DNA from: Bacillus licheniformis DSM 13 = ATCC 14580
GTDB lineage: Bacteria; Bacillota; Bacilli; Bacillales; Bacillaceae
Assembly: GCF_000011645.1 (NCBI RefSeq)
Contig: NC_006270.3
Location: 2,787,501 to 2,851,500 of the forward strand
DNA: 64,000 nt
Reading direction: 5' to 3'
Below the pieces are notes generated by a model. That model did no database searches. It was given only the letters and a program-made list of their open reading frames with translations, and had not been told where the DNA came from. Every line of letters starts with the position of its first letter. The first letter of the stretch is position 1. Below, piece by piece: positions 40,602 to 51,226 of the stretch. Made by a program: the position numbers and the translations under genes.

Positions 40602-41576
40602 TTATTCCGAAATCCATTTTGCCGCGTCTTTTGCAAAGTACGTAATGATCAAATCGGCGCCAGCCCGCTTCATGCTTGTCAGCATTTCGAGAACAAGAGC
40701 TTTTTCTTCAATCCATCCGTTTTGGGCGGCGGCTTTGACCATAGCATACTCCCCGCTCACATTGTATCCGACAACAGGCAGGTTAAATTCGTTCTTCACT
40801 TCTCTGACGATATCAAGATATGAAAGCGTCGGCTTGACGATCAGAACATCGGCGCCTTCTTCCACATCGGATTTTGCCTCCCGGAGAGCTTCCCTGCGGT
40901 TGGCATAATCCATTTGGTACGTCTTGCGGTCGCCAAACTGCGGACTGCTTCCCGCAGCATCGCGGAACGGTCCGTAAAAAGCGCTCGCATATTTTACAGC
41001 GTACGACATGATCGGCACATTTGTAAATCCTTCCTGATCAAGCGCTTCCCTGATAGCGGCAACGAAACCGTCCATCATGTTTGACGGCGCAATAATGTCA
41101 GCACCTGCACGGGCTTGGCTGACAGCGGTTTTTGCCAAAAGAACAAGCGATTCGTCATTTAAAATTTCACCGTTTTCCACCAGGCCGCAGTGACCGTGGT
41201 CCGTGTACTCGCATAGGCACGTATCGGCGATAACGACAAGTTCAGGAAAGTCCTGTTTAATTTGTGCAATCGCTTTTTGGACGATGCCGTGATCGTGATA
41301 GGCTCCGCTTCCCACATCATCTTTGTGCTCAGGCACGCCGAAGACGATCACAGATTGAATGCCGAGGCTTGCGACTTCCTCCATCTCCTCTTTCAAACGG
41401 TCCAAAGACAGCTGGTACACGCCCGGCATAGAAGGAACTTCGCTTTTGACGTTCTCTTCCTCGGTAACAAATATCGGATAAATGAAATCAGATGCTCTTA
41501 ACTCGGTTTCCCTTACCAATTTCCGCATACCTGCTGTCGTCCGCAGGCGGCGGTGTCTTTGAAATGATGCTTCCAT
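40602..41576 (-). CDS. hemB: Delta-aminolevulinic acid dehydratase (porphobilinogen synthase)
   Basis: 324 residues. It condenses two 5-aminolevulinate molecules to porphobilinogen. The zinc-type site DTCLCEYTDHGHCG (about 118-131) and the two active-site lysines (MSYAVKYASAFYGPFR and VLIVKPTLSYLD) are visible. It lies between hemD (3-nt gap) and hemL in the haem operon. Confidence 0.97.
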   Translation of the reverse strand: MEASFQRHRRLRTTAGMRKLVRETELRASDFIYPIFVTEEENVKSEVPSMPGVYQLSLDRLKEEMEEVASLGIQSVIVFGVPEHKDDVGSGAYHDHGIVQKAIAQIKQDFPELVVIADTCLCEYTDHGHCGLVENGEILNDESLVLLAKTAVSQARAGADIIAPSNMMDGFVAAIREALDQEGFTNVPIMSYAVKYASAFYGPFRDAAGSSPQFGDRKTYQMDYANRREALREAKSDVEEGADVLIVKPTLSYLDIVREVKNEFNLPVVGYNVSGEYAMVKAAAQNGWIEEKALVLEMLTSMKRAGADLIITYFAKDAAKWISE

Positions 41577-41579
41577 TAG

Positions 41580-42371
41580 TCATTCTCCCTTTCTTGAAAT
41601 GCGGCACATTTCGCGCAGCATTCCGTCGATTGTATAGACGTCCGGCATATATGATGGAATTCCGTAGTCCGACAGCGCCTTCTTTGTCAAAGGCCCGATC
41701 GTAATAAAAGCCGTCCGGTTCTTTTCGGCCCACGCTAAGCTCTCCTCTTTCAGAATGGACATGAATGTATGTACCGTCGAAGAACTGGTAAACGTCACAA
41801 AATCAAAAGACGCGTGCTTTGCTGCTTCCTTCAGGTCCAGAATTCCCCTTTCATCACGCACGGTTTCATACAAAATCCATTCCGAAACTTGAATTCCGAG
41901 AGGAGAGATGGTTTTCTTGATGACGTCCCGGGATAAATTCCCTTTTAAAACGACCACTTTGTCATGACGTCCGGCATTTTGCTTAAGTGCCTCCGCCAAA
42001 TGTTCAGCCACGTATAACTCCGGCATCAGATCGACAGAAAGACCCCTGTCGCGCAAATACCGGGCTGTTTTTTCACCGACAGCAGCAACCTTCGCCTTTG
42101 ATGCGGGAGGATCGCACAACCCGGCGTCCTTTAAATAAGAAAAAAAGAATTTTGCCCCGTTCACGCTTGTAAAAACAAGCCAGTCCGCACTTTCAAGATC
42201 TGCTCGAAAGCGCCGGGCCTGTTCTGGCGGAAGGGCGGGCCGAAACGAAATCAATGACGTTAAAACAGCTTCCCCGCCCAAAGCCTCCACCTTTTCCCTG
42301 AAAGATTGGGCTTGCGCTTTATTGCGGGTGACGAGCACTTTCTTTCCCTCTAAAGGAAGATCATGCTTCAT
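41580..42371 (-). CDS. hemD: Uroporphyrinogen-III synthase
   Basis: 263 residues. It closes hydroxymethylbilane with inversion of ring D. The family is weakly conserved; recognisable parts are [16 protein letters not shown] at the N-terminus, [44 protein letters not shown] and [12 protein letters not shown]. It overlaps the end of hemC by 11 nt, whose product it uses, and precedes hemB by 3 nt. Confidence 0.95.
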
Positions 42372-43302
42372 GGTCTTCCAGCTCCTGTTTCACCCGGTCA
42401 ATCAGTGCCTTTGCTCCTTTTTCCGACATGACTGCGGCGCATTCTCTGCCGACAGCCTCCGGATCTTTTCCTTTTACTGTTTCTCTGTATACGGTTTTTC
42501 CGTCAGGCGATGCCACAAGACCGGTCAGTTCGATGACGCCGTCTTCGTCCATCTTTGCAAATCCTGCGATCGGCACTTGGCAGCCGCCTTCCATCGCATG
42601 AAGAAAAGCGCGCTCAGCCGTGACGGTCAGCTGTGTGTAGCGGTCGTTCAGGCGCGAAAAGAGAGACAGCAGCTCCTCATCAGAGCCTCTGCACTCGATC
42701 GCCAAAGCGCCTTGCCCAACGGCGGGAAGGCAGCTTTCCGGATCAAGAAATTCAGTGACGACATCGTCCTTCCACCCCATTCTTGACAGGCCGGCCGCAG
42801 CTAAAATAATCGCGTCGTAATCTTCGGTTTCAAGTTTTTTCAGCCTTGTATCGATATTTCCCCTGATCCACTTGATCTCAAGGTCGGGGCGCATTTGCAA
42901 AAGCTGTGCGCTTCTTCTGAGGCTGCTCGTTCCGACAACTGCGCCTTGTTTCAAGTCAGCCAGCTTTTGACGGCCTTTTGAAATGAGAACATCCCTGGCG
43001 TCTTCCCGTTTTGGAATGCAGCCGACCATCAGCCCTTCGGGAAGCACCGACGGCATGTCCTTCATGCTGTGAACGGCCATATCAATTTCCCCGGAGAGCA
43101 TCGCCTGTTCGATTTCTTTGACGAACAGACCTTTTCCGCCGACCTTTGACAGCGTAACATCCAATATCCGGTCGCCTTTTGTAACGATTTCCTTTATTTC
43201 AAACGTGAAATCCGGATTTAATTCCTCCAGCTTTTTGATCACCCATTTTGTCTGGGTCATCGCCAATTTGCTTCTTCTTGAGCCTACAATGATGTTTCTC
43301 AT
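42361..43302 (-). CDS. hemC: Porphobilinogen deaminase (hydroxymethylbilane synthase)
   Basis: 313 residues. It links four porphobilinogens on a dipyrromethane cofactor attached to the cysteine in [12 protein letters not shown] (about 240). Other blocks are [27 protein letters not shown] and [18 protein letters not shown]. The ATG at 43300-43302 has GGGAGG 8-9 nt upstream; the frame is open to 43332. It overlaps hemD and follows hemX. Confidence 0.97.
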
Positions 43303-43341
43303 GTTTTCTTCCTCCCAATCCGTCACGGGCAACCGTTTTAA

Positions 43342-44172
43342 CTAACTAAACCAATGAAACTGCGAAAAGCTGCCGAGCAAAAAGAAATTGATTAAAAGAA
43401 CAAGAAAAGACGCGGCATTCCACATGGCCGCGATCCTTCCCTGCAGCTCTTTGACAATCCTGATAAATAAATAGTATCCGTATAAAAAAAGCAGCACGAT
43501 CGATCCGAGCACTTTCGGATCGGCCCAATACAGGGTTTCAAGCGATACATACGACCAGATAATCCCCAGAATCAGGCTCAGCAGAAGCATGGGAACGCCG
43601 ATGATATTGAGGACATAAGCCATATGATCAAGTTTTGACAAATCTTCGATTCTCAAGAGCCATTTCCCCCACTTCTTCTTTTTCAATAAGCGATACTGAA
43701 AAAGATACAGCACGGAAAAGACAAAGGACAATGAAAATGCTCCATACGAAAGAATCGCCATTGTAATGTGGATGATCAAGAGCTCGGACACGAGCCTGCC
43801 CGAAAGCTCCGCCGACTGCTGAGCCGTTGGAGTAAATGTGTGGATCGCCGCCATTGAGAAGCCGATGAGATTGGTGAAAAAAACGAGAAATTCCACTTTC
43901 AAAAGCTTCGTCAAAACGAGAGACAGCGTGACGAGCACCCACGCGTAAAAATAAAGCCCCTGCGCATTATTCAAAACAGGAAACTGATCTGTGTACTGCA
44001 TGAAATAAAAAAGGTATACCGTCTGGAGAATCCAGACAATAGAAAGCAACCAGAAGGCCGCTTTTCCCGCCTTCCGGTTGTGCTGTAAAAAGTCTATAAA
44101 ATAAAAGAGAACGGTGAACGCGTACAACACGATTGTAACTTCGTTAAGCCTTGCTAACAATGTGTCTGTCAT
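43342..44172 (-). CDS. hemX: HemX, membrane regulator of HemA level
   Basis: 276 residues, eight or so hydrophobic spans of the cytochrome-c-assembly (CcsA-like) membrane family. In B. subtilis HemX lowers the cellular amount of HemA. It is not an enzyme of the pathway and differs from proteobacterial HemX. An in-frame GTG (44179-44181) overlaps the hemA stop; the ATG at 44170-44172 gives the B. subtilis length and is preferred, though both lack a good ribosome site, which suggests translational coupling to hemA. Confidence 0.92.
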   Translation of the reverse strand: MTDTLLARLNEVTIVLYAFTVLFYFIDFLQHNRKAGKAAFWLLSIVWILQTVYLFYFMQYTDQFPVLNNAQGLYFYAWVLVTLSLVLTKLLKVEFLVFFTNLIGFSMAAIHTFTPTAQQSAELSGRLVSELLIIHITMAILSYGAFSLSFVFSVLYLFQYRLLKKKKWGKWLLRIEDLSKLDHMAYVLNIIGVPMLLLSLILGIIWSYVSLETLYWADPKVLGSIVLLFLYGYYLFIRIVKELQGRIAAMWNAASFLVLLINFFLLGSFSQFHWFS

Positions 44173-44177
44173 GTCTG

Positions 44178-45539
44178 TCACTCGCTCGCGATAGAAGTCA
44201 AACCCTGCGGATTTTGCCGCTTAAACGCATGAACCGGCTGACGTTCGTCTTGTCTCTCACCGTCAGGAAAAGCCGCTTCTTCAATATCAAAAATCTGCGT
44301 GAACAGTGCAAGCTTTTCTTCGGCATCAGCTTCTGACGCAAACTCCTTCACTTTTAAAATCGGGTCGCGCAAAAGCTGGTTGATAATGCTTTTCGTATGC
44401 TTGTTTAAAAGTTTTTTCTCCCTTGTGCTCAAATGAGGGAGCTTCCGTTCGATGCTCTGCATCGTTTCCGCCTGGATCGTCAAGGCTTTTTCCCTGAGAG
44501 CCGAGATGACCGGCACGACGCCGAGCGTATTCAGCCATTGTTTAAAAGAAACGATCTCAGCTTCAATAATCAGCTCCACCTCTTCGGCAACGGCCTGGCG
44601 TTCCTTCAAATTTTCTTCGACGATCCCTTCAAGATCGTCAATATCGTACAGGAAGACGCCTTCCACTTCGCTGAGAGCCGGGTCAAGATCCCGCGGCACG
44701 GCAATGTCCACCATAAAAAGCGGACAGCCTTTGCGAAGCTTATTGACATGTTCGATCATCTCTTTTGTGACGACATAGCCGCTGGCGCCGGTCGAACTGA
44801 TGAGAATATCGGCTTCCATCAAAGCGCATTGCAGCTCATTCAAGCTTTTCGCCGCGCCTGAAAAACGGCCGGCAAGCTCCTTCGCTTTTGAAAATGTTCT
44901 GTTGATCACCGTAACCTGTCCGATTCCGTGGCCGTGCAGGTTTTGAACCGCAAGCTCACCCATTTTGCCCGCCCCGAGAATCAGCACGTGTTTATCGGAA
45001 AGGTCGCCGAAGATTTTCCTGGCAAGCTCGACGGCGGCATAGCTGACGGATACAGCATTTGAAGCAATGTCCGTTTCGGCATGGCAGCGCTTTGCGACCG
45101 TGACCGCCTGCTTAAACAAATAGTTGAAAACGGTACCAATTGTCTTCTCTTCCTGAGCCAGCTTAAAACTTGTACGCACTTGGCCCAAAATCTGCGTTTC
45201 TCCAATAACCATCGAATCCAATCCGCACGATACGCGGAACAGGTGTTCAACGGCCCCGTCGTTTTCATAAAACTTCAAGTAAGGCGAAATGTCCTCTTTG
45301 CTTAATCCGAACCAGTTCGCCAAAAACATTTTCATATAATAACGTCCGGTGTGCAGCTGATCAACGACTGCATACAGCTCTGTCCGGTTGCATGTCGACA
45401 CGATGATGTTCTCAAGTATGCTTTTTTCTTCTTTCAATTGCGCCATCGCCTGCCCCAGCTCATCCGGCTGAAAGGTTAACTTTTCACGTATATCAACAGG
45501 GGCTGATTTGTAATCCAATCCCACGACAAGTATATGCAT
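44178..45539 (-). CDS. hemA: Glutamyl-tRNA reductase
   Basis: 453 residues. The first and regulated enzyme of haem synthesis by the C5 route, reducing glutamyl-tRNA to glutamate-1-semialdehyde. The N-terminus [21 protein letters not shown], the catalytic cysteine in [14 protein letters not shown] (about residue 50), [16 protein letters not shown], and the NADP-binding [15 protein letters not shown] are intact. The ATG at 45537-45539 is chosen from family length; the frame runs on to 45563. PerR-box-like sites lie just upstream. Confidence 0.96.
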
Positions 45540-45572
45540 AACTCTTGCTTGCACCCCCAACATCTATCTAAA

Positions 45573-45617
45573 TTAGAATGATTATAATATAGAATTTATT
45601 ATTCAAAACGATTATAA
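45573..45617 (-). promoter_or_regulatory. PerR-box-like sites upstream of hemA
   Basis: TTAGAATGATTATAA (45573-45587) matches the 15-mer Per box TTATAATNATTATAA at all but one position. A second, weaker copy TCAAAACGATTATAA (45603-45617, three mismatches) lies 15 nt away. In B. subtilis the hemAXCDBL operon is in the PerR peroxide regulon, so a role here is well founded. Confidence 0.78.
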
Positions 45618-45727
45618 CATATATTCACTATTTTCTCTTCCCAAAATGTGAACAGATTTTAAAAAATTGATGTGATATAGTAGAAAATGTGTTTCTATTT
45701 CTTTCACTACATCAAGAAGGTGATACT

Positions 45728-46213
45728 TTGAAAAAGAAATCTGTTTTGCTTCCATTGCTGTTGATAGCCGTTGCTGTCTACGCCTTTTTGCGGTCGGGCC
45801 GGATCAGCCTGTTTGACGGCCAGGAAGAATGGTCTGTACTTGCAGGTCTCGTCGGACTGGCTCTTTTTTATCAGGGACAGAAGGAAGCCGATTCCGCCCA
45901 TTCCTTTGCAGGGCTCTTAATGACAGCGATCGGCGTTTATTTCACATTTAAAGAGGACTATTTCAGCCGCGCGGATGATTTTGCGGTCATCGTGCTGATC
46001 TTCGGTGCGGCGCTGCTTGTCAAATCGTTTAAGACAAAAGAATATCAATATGAAAGTCTGCTGATGATCGCGGTCGCCCTCTATCTTTACTTTTTCCGGC
46101 AAATTGCCGCCTGGCTGAAGTCGGTGAATATCGAGACGGCATATGTAGAAGCTTATTGGCCGGCCGCTTTTATCGCGGTTAGTCTGCTCTTATTATTCTT
46201 AAAAAGAAAATAG
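45728..46213 (+). CDS. ysxD: Hydrophobic membrane protein YsxD
   Basis: 161 residues with several membrane spans (LLPLLLIAVAVYAFL near the N-terminus, VLAGLVGLALFY, FAGLLMTAIGVYFTF, FAVIVLIFGAALLV, LMIAVALYLYFF, PAAFIAVSLLLLFL). Function unknown. The TTG start has AAGAAGGTGATAC directly upstream; the frame opens earlier at 45689 without a ribosome site. The place between hemA and ysxC on the opposite strand matches B. subtilis ysxD. Confidence 0.85.
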   Translation: MKKKSVLLPLLLIAVAVYAFLRSGRISLFDGQEEWSVLAGLVGLALFYQGQKEADSAHSFAGLLMTAIGVYFTFKEDYFSRADDFAVIVLIFGAALLVKSFKTKEYQYESLLMIAVALYLYFFRQIAAWLKSVNIETAYVEAYWPAAFIAVSLLLLFLKRK

Positions 46214-46223
46214 TTTATTCAAG

Positions 46224-46258
46224 AAAAAGCACTTGCATCAATCCCGCAAGTGCTTTTT
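46224..46258. terminator. Bidirectional terminator between ysxD and ysxC
   Basis: 13-bp perfect arms AAAAAGCACTTGC (46224-46236) and GCAAGTGCTTTTT (46246-46258). Confidence 0.94.
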
Positions 46259-46261
46259 CTT

Positions 46262-46849
46262 TTATCTCGCGATCATTTGCTCGATCGCCGACCATGCTTC
46301 TTGTTTACCCTTTTTCGTTTCGGAGGAAAACAATATGAGCCGGTCTTCTTTTTCTATATTAAGCGTCTCTTTGACGACTTTGGCATGCTTTTCCCATTTG
46401 CCTTTAGGGATTTTATCCGCTTTTGTCGCAATCACGATCACAGGAATTTCATAATGCTTTAAAAAGTCGTACATCATCACATCATCCTGTGAAGGAGCAT
46501 GCCTGAGGTCGACGATTTGAACGACCGCTTTCAGTTCTTCGCGGGATGTCAAATACGTCTCTATCATACGGCCCCAAGCCTCGCGCTCCGTTTTGGAGAC
46601 TTTTGCAAATCCGTAGCCGGGCACATCGACAAAGTGAAGGACATCGTTAATGATATAAAAGTTTAATGTCTGTGTTTTGCCCGGTTTTGAAGATGTCCTC
46701 GCTAAGTTTTTACGGTTGATCATTGTATTGATGAATGACGATTTTCCGACATTAGATCTCCCTGCAAGGGCGATTTCCGGCAGTCCCCCTTCAGGGTACT
46801 GCTCGGGTTTCACCGCACTGATGACAATCTCTGATTTCGTTACTTTCAT
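46262..46849 (-). CDS. ysxC: Ribosome-assembly GTPase YsxC (EngB family)
   Basis: 195 residues. An essential small GTPase needed for late 50S subunit assembly. G motifs are seen in order: G1 [14 protein letters not shown] (about 31), switch [15 protein letters not shown]3 [15 protein letters not shown]4 [12 protein letters not shown] and G5 [12 protein letters not shown]. It overlaps the end of lonA by 4 nt, so it is translated with lonA. Confidence 0.97.
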
Positions 46850-49170
46850 TTCTCTTCTCCTACTAGCGCATGCTTTAGAACTTCGTCCAGGTGAGCGACG
46901 GGAATGAAGGTCAAGCCTTCCCGCACGCTGTTTGGAATGTCCTCAATGTCTTTTTCATTATCTTTCGGCATAATGACAGTCTTTAAGCCGGCACGGTGTG
47001 CGCCGAGCGCCTTTTCCTTCAAGCCGCCGATCGGAAGAACGCGGCCTCTTAACGTGATTTCGCCGGTCATGCCGACATTTCGCGAAACAGGTCGGCCCGT
47101 CAGCGCCGAGACAAGAGCCGTCGCCATTGTGATCCCCGCGGATGGGCCGTCCTTCGGAACGGCTCCTTCCGGCACGTGAATGTGAATATCGTGTTTTTCG
47201 TGAAAATCAGGGCTGATGTTCAACTCTTCCGCCTTTGAACGGACATAGCTGAATGCGGCCTGCGCCGACTCTCTCATGACATCGCCGAGCTTTCCGGTCA
47301 AAATGAGCTTGCCTTTCCCGGGGGAAAGAGACACTTCGATGGACAGCGTATCACCGCCGACCGTCGTGTAGGCAAGACCTGTGACAACGCCGATCTGATC
47401 GTCGAGCTCAGCCTGTCCGTACCTGAACATTCTTTTTCCTAAATAGTCTTCAAGGTTTTTGTCTGTGACCGTAATTCTTTTTCTTTCCCCTGATACGATC
47501 AGCTTCGCCGCTTTTCTGCATATCGCTGCGATTTGGCGTTCAAGATTTCTGACGCCGGCTTCCCTCGTATAATAGCGAATGACGTCCAGGACAGCCTGCT
47601 CCCGTATTTGCAGATTGGATTTTTTCAAACCGTGTTCTTTCAGCTGTTTTGGAAGCAGATGGTCTTTGACGATTTCGACCTTTTCCACTTCCGTATAGCC
47701 GGCGATCGTGATGATCTCCATGCGGTCTCTGAGCGGGCCGGGGATTGTGGCCAGGTTGTTCGCGGTTGCGATAAACAAAACCTTTGATAAGTCAAATGTC
47801 TCTTCAATATAATGGTCGCTGAACGTATGGTTTTGTTCAGGATCGAGCACTTCCAGCATCGCTGAAGCGGGATCTCCCCTGAAATCCGACGCCATTTTGT
47901 CAATCTCGTCCAAAAGGAATACGGGATTGTTCTTGCCTGCTTTTTTCATCCCCTGAATGATACGGCCCGGCATGGCGCCTACATATGTGCGGCGGTGACC
48001 GCGGATTTCAGATTCATCCCTCACGCCGCCAAGGGAAATGCGGACGAATTTGCGTCCGAGCGATTTGGCGATCGATTTCGCCAGAGAGGTTTTTCCAACA
48101 CCCGGAGGGCCGGCCAAGCATAAGATCGGTCCTTTTAACGAGCGGGTCAGCTTCTGGACAGCCAAATATTCGAGAACCCGCTCCTTCACTTTTTCAAGGC
48201 CGTGGTGTTCTTCATCGAGAATTTGACTGGCGAGCTTTAAATCCAGCCTGTCTTCTGTTGCATCGTTCCATGGGAGAGAAATAAGCCATTCGATATAATT
48301 GCGGATGACAGAGCTTTCAGCTGAGCTGGACGGAATTTTTTCGTACCGGTTCAGCTCTTTAAGCGCGGTTTCTTTCACATTGTCAGGCATTCCGGCCTGC
48401 TCGATTTTTTCAGTCAGCTTTTGGACCTCACCCGTTTTTCCTTCTTTATCGCCAAGTTCTTTTTGGATGGCTTTCATCTGCTCGCGCAGGTAATACTCCT
48501 TTTGTGTTCTTTCCATTGAACGCTTGACGCGCTGCCCGATCTTCTTTTCAATCTCAAGGACTTCTTTTTCATTGTGAATCAGGTCGATTACTTTGTTCAA
48601 TCTGGCTTTGACATCGATCGTTTCCAGCACTTCCTGCTTGTCTTTCAGCTTGAGCGGGAGGTGGGAGGCGACAATATCGGCCATTCTTCCCGGCTCTTCA
48701 ATATCTGTCACAGCGGCAAATGTTTCCGCCGATATTTTTTTCGAAATCTTTATGTATTGATCGAAGTGGTCAAGCAATGTGCGCATGAGTGCTTCATCTT
48801 CAACATCTTTTTCAGTCTCTTCATCGATTCGCTCGATTTTTACAGACGTATATTCATCTAAGTCATGGTACTCAAGAATGCGGGCGCGCTGCAACCCCTC
48901 CACCAAAACGCGGATTGTTCCGTTCGGCAGCTTGAGCATCTGCTTGATTTTCGTATAGGTTCCGAATGTAAAAATCTCGTCTTCATCCGGTTCGTCTATG
49001 GATATGTCCTTTTGCGTTGCCAAAAAGATCATATGGTCATTCATCATCGCCTGTTCAAGTGCCTGAACCGACTTTTCACGCCCGACGTCAAGGTGCAAAA
49101 CCATCGTCGGATAGACGAGTAAACCTCTTAAAGGGAGGAGCGGGATGTTTCGTTTCGTTTCATCTGCCAT
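46846..49170 (-). CDS. lonA: ATP-dependent Lon protease LonA
   Basis: 774 residues, identical in length to B. subtilis LonA. The N-terminal substrate domain (about 1-310) is followed by the AAA+ module with Walker [16 protein letters not shown] near 355 and Walker [12 protein letters not shown], and the protease domain with the Ser-Lys dyad (catalytic Ser in [15 protein letters not shown] about 677; Lys in [14 protein letters not shown] about 720). The ATG at 49168-49170 with GGAGGTG upstream is used. It degrades damaged and regulatory proteins including SwrA. Confidence 0.97.
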
Positions 49171-49204
49171 TTTGACTGACACCTCCGTAACTTTAGTATG
49201 AACC

Positions 49205-49235
49205 ATTATAATATACTTTTTTTATTCCTGTACAA
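49205..49235 (-). promoter_or_regulatory. Possible sigma-A promoter of lonA
   Basis: Minus-strand TATAAT (49205-49210) with TTGTAC (49230-49235) 19 nt upstream. The spacing is longer than ideal, so only the -10 is convincing. Confidence 0.4.
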
Positions 49236-49361
49236 TTGTAAGCCCGGCGAAATAAAAAGGGTCTCCTGTAGTATACCCTTTCTTTCAGTTCTGAAAAAGG
49301 AAAAGATGTCCTCCGCTAAGAAAACATGCCGGCTCCCGGCTTCGGAGAAACCGCCCCGAAA

Positions 49362-49390
49362 AAAATCCCCATCTGAAACGATGGGGATTT
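49362..49390 (-). terminator. Terminator of lonB
   Basis: Minus-strand AAATCCCCAT/ATGGGGATTT (arms 49381-49390 and 49363-49372) followed by a T-run; it overlaps the lonB stop codon. Confidence 0.9.
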
Positions 49391-51044
49391 AAACGGATTC
49401 TCTTTTCATTTGAACGCCGTCGGGCATTTCTGAAGGAGGGTTGACCAATACGAGGTCGAGTACTTCCTGCAAGGTTTTGACGGGAACGATATGTATGCCT
49501 TCTATCCGCTTTAAAATCGACTGAACATTTTCGTGCGGAATAATGACTGTTTTTGCCCCCGCATGCTTGGCCGCTTTGATTTTCGGAATCACGCCGCCGA
49601 TCGGCTTTACCCGGCCGTTCAGGCTGATTTCACCCGTCATGGCGACAGTATGGTCTATCGGAATCTTATGAATAGCGGAGAATATGCCCGCCGCCATTGC
49701 AATCCCTGCAGATGGTCCGTCAACCGGGATACCGCCGGGGAAATTCACGTGAATATCATAATCCGAAGCTTTGACTCCCATTGTCCGCAATACAGTCATG
49801 ACGTTTTCGACCGATCCTTTCGCCATGCTTTTCCGGCGGATCGATTTTGACTGGTTGCCGATATTCTCTTCTTCTGCAATGCCTGTGATATTAATCGATC
49901 CTTTATCAGCCGCCTGATTGACTGTGACCTCAATTTCGAGCAGCGAACCGCTGTTAGGCCCGTGGACGGCAAGTCCGTTGACGATGCCGACCTGCGGTTT
50001 AGAGGCGATTTTTTGTTCGTATTTCGGTGTCAGCTGGCTCGAATGGATCACCCATTCGATATCTTCAACCGTCACCTCGTCGCGCTCTTCAGTCAAAGCC
50101 ATTCCGGCGGCGATTTGCATCATATTGACGACTTCGCGGCCGTTTCTCGCATACCGCGTCAACAGGTCGAGTCCTTCCTCTGCGACTTTCTTTTGAATCT
50201 TATCTGCCGCTTTTTTGGCGACCGTTTTTAATTCGTGCTTTTCAAGGTCGCGGAAGAACACTTCCAAACATCTCGACCGAATGGCAGGCGGGATTTCATC
50301 AGGCATCCTTGTCGTCGCGCCGATCAGTCTGAAATCCGCCGGCAGCCCGTTTTGAAAAATGTCGTGAATATGCTTGGGGATTTGCGTGTTTTCTTCACTG
50401 TAATAGGCGCTTTCCAAAAAAACTTTCCGATCTTCGAGCACCTTCAGCATTTTATTCATTTGAATCGGATGAAGCTCTCCGATTTCATCGATGAATAATA
50501 CTCCACCGTGTGCATGCGTGACGGCTCCCTGCTTTGGCTGGGGAATTCCGGCCTGCCCCATCGCTCCGGCGCCCTGATAAATCGGATCGTGGACCGAACC
50601 GATCAACGGGTCGGCGATTCCCCGCTCGTCGAAACGGGCCGTTGTCGCGTCAAGCTCGACAAAGGCGGAATGTTCCTGGAACGGTGAGCGCTTGTTCTTT
50701 TTCGCTTCTTCAAGGACAAGCCTTGCAGCTGCCGTTTTTCCCACACCTGGAGGGCCGTAAATAATGACATGCTGCGGATTCGGTCCGCAAAGGGCGGCTT
50801 TCAGCGCTTTAATGCCGTCCTCCTGGCCGACGATGTCTTTAAAAGCCGTCGGCCTCACCTTTTCCGATAAAGGTTCTGATAAATGGATTGATCTCATTTT
50901 CCGGAGCTGTTCCATCTCTTTTTTGGACTCTCTGTCTATCGTAACCTTTTGGGTTCTTTGATTTTTGAGCAAATTCCAAAAATATAATCCGATGATGATC
51001 CCGAAAAATAGTTGTACAAAAAGTGCAATGCTCGTCCAGCTCAA
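49389..51044 (-). CDS. lonB: Forespore Lon-like protease LonB
   Basis: 551 residues. A membrane-tethered (N-terminal span about 5-23, FVQLFFGIIIGLYFWNLL) ATP-dependent protease lacking the long LonA N-domain. Walker A is [15 protein letters not shown] near 98, Walker B GGVLFIDEIGELHP, and the protease Ser and Lys are in PVDGPSAGIAMAAG and GGVIPKIKAAKHAG. In B. subtilis it is expressed under sigma-F and limits premature sigma-G activity. The upstream sigma-F-type promoter here agrees. Confidence 0.96.
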   Translation of the reverse strand: MSWTSIALFVQLFFGIIIGLYFWNLLKNQRTQKVTIDRESKKEMEQLRKMRSIHLSEPLSEKVRPTAFKDIVGQEDGIKALKAALCGPNPQHVIIYGPPGVGKTAAARLVLEEAKKNKRSPFQEHSAFVELDATTARFDERGIADPLIGSVHDPIYQGAGAMGQAGIPQPKQGAVTHAHGGVLFIDEIGELHPIQMNKMLKVLEDRKVFLESAYYSEENTQIPKHIHDIFQNGLPADFRLIGATTRMPDEIPPAIRSRCLEVFFRDLEKHELKTVAKKAADKIQKKVAEEGLDLLTRYARNGREVVNMMQIAAGMALTEERDEVTVEDIEWVIHSSQLTPKYEQKIASKPQVGIVNGLAVHGPNSGSLLEIEVTVNQAADKGSINITGIAEEENIGNQSKSIRRKSMAKGSVENVMTVLRTMGVKASDYDIHVNFPGGIPVDGPSAGIAMAAGIFSAIHKIPIDHTVAMTGEISLNGRVKPIGGVIPKIKAAKHAGAKTVIIPHENVQSILKRIEGIHIVPVKTLQEVLDLVLVNPPSEMPDGVQMKRESV

Positions 51045-51089
51045 CTGATGGTCCCTCCTGAAATGGTTTCGTATCTTTAGTATGTCAGA

Positions 51090-51119
51090 TAGTATTTCCT
51101 GATCAGGGAGGGAATAAAC
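51090..51119 (-). promoter_or_regulatory. Sigma-F-type promoter of lonB
   Basis: Minus-strand GTTTA (51115-51119), 15-nt spacer, GGAAATACTA (51090-51099). The -10 is a very good match to the forespore pattern GGNRANAMT and the spacing is correct. lonB is known to be sigma-F-dependent. Confidence 0.68.
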
Positions 51120-51188
51120 GTACAGAAAGGGATTATTTTGCTTTTGAAGCCGTCACTCTGCTCCGGGATGCCGACGGTTTCCGGATGC

Positions 51189-51220
51189 AAAAAAAGAACC
51201 TCCTTTAGGCCAGGAGGTTC
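51189..51220 (-). terminator. Terminator of clpX
   Basis: Minus-strand GAACCTCCT/AGGAGGTTC (51212-51220 with 51196-51204) followed by seven T. Confidence 0.93.
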
Positions 51221-51226
51221 TCTGCA

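Noticed and set aside
49205..49260. CtsR-type operator upstream of lonA
   Set aside because: I looked for the heptad repeat GGTCAAA and did not find it in this gap.
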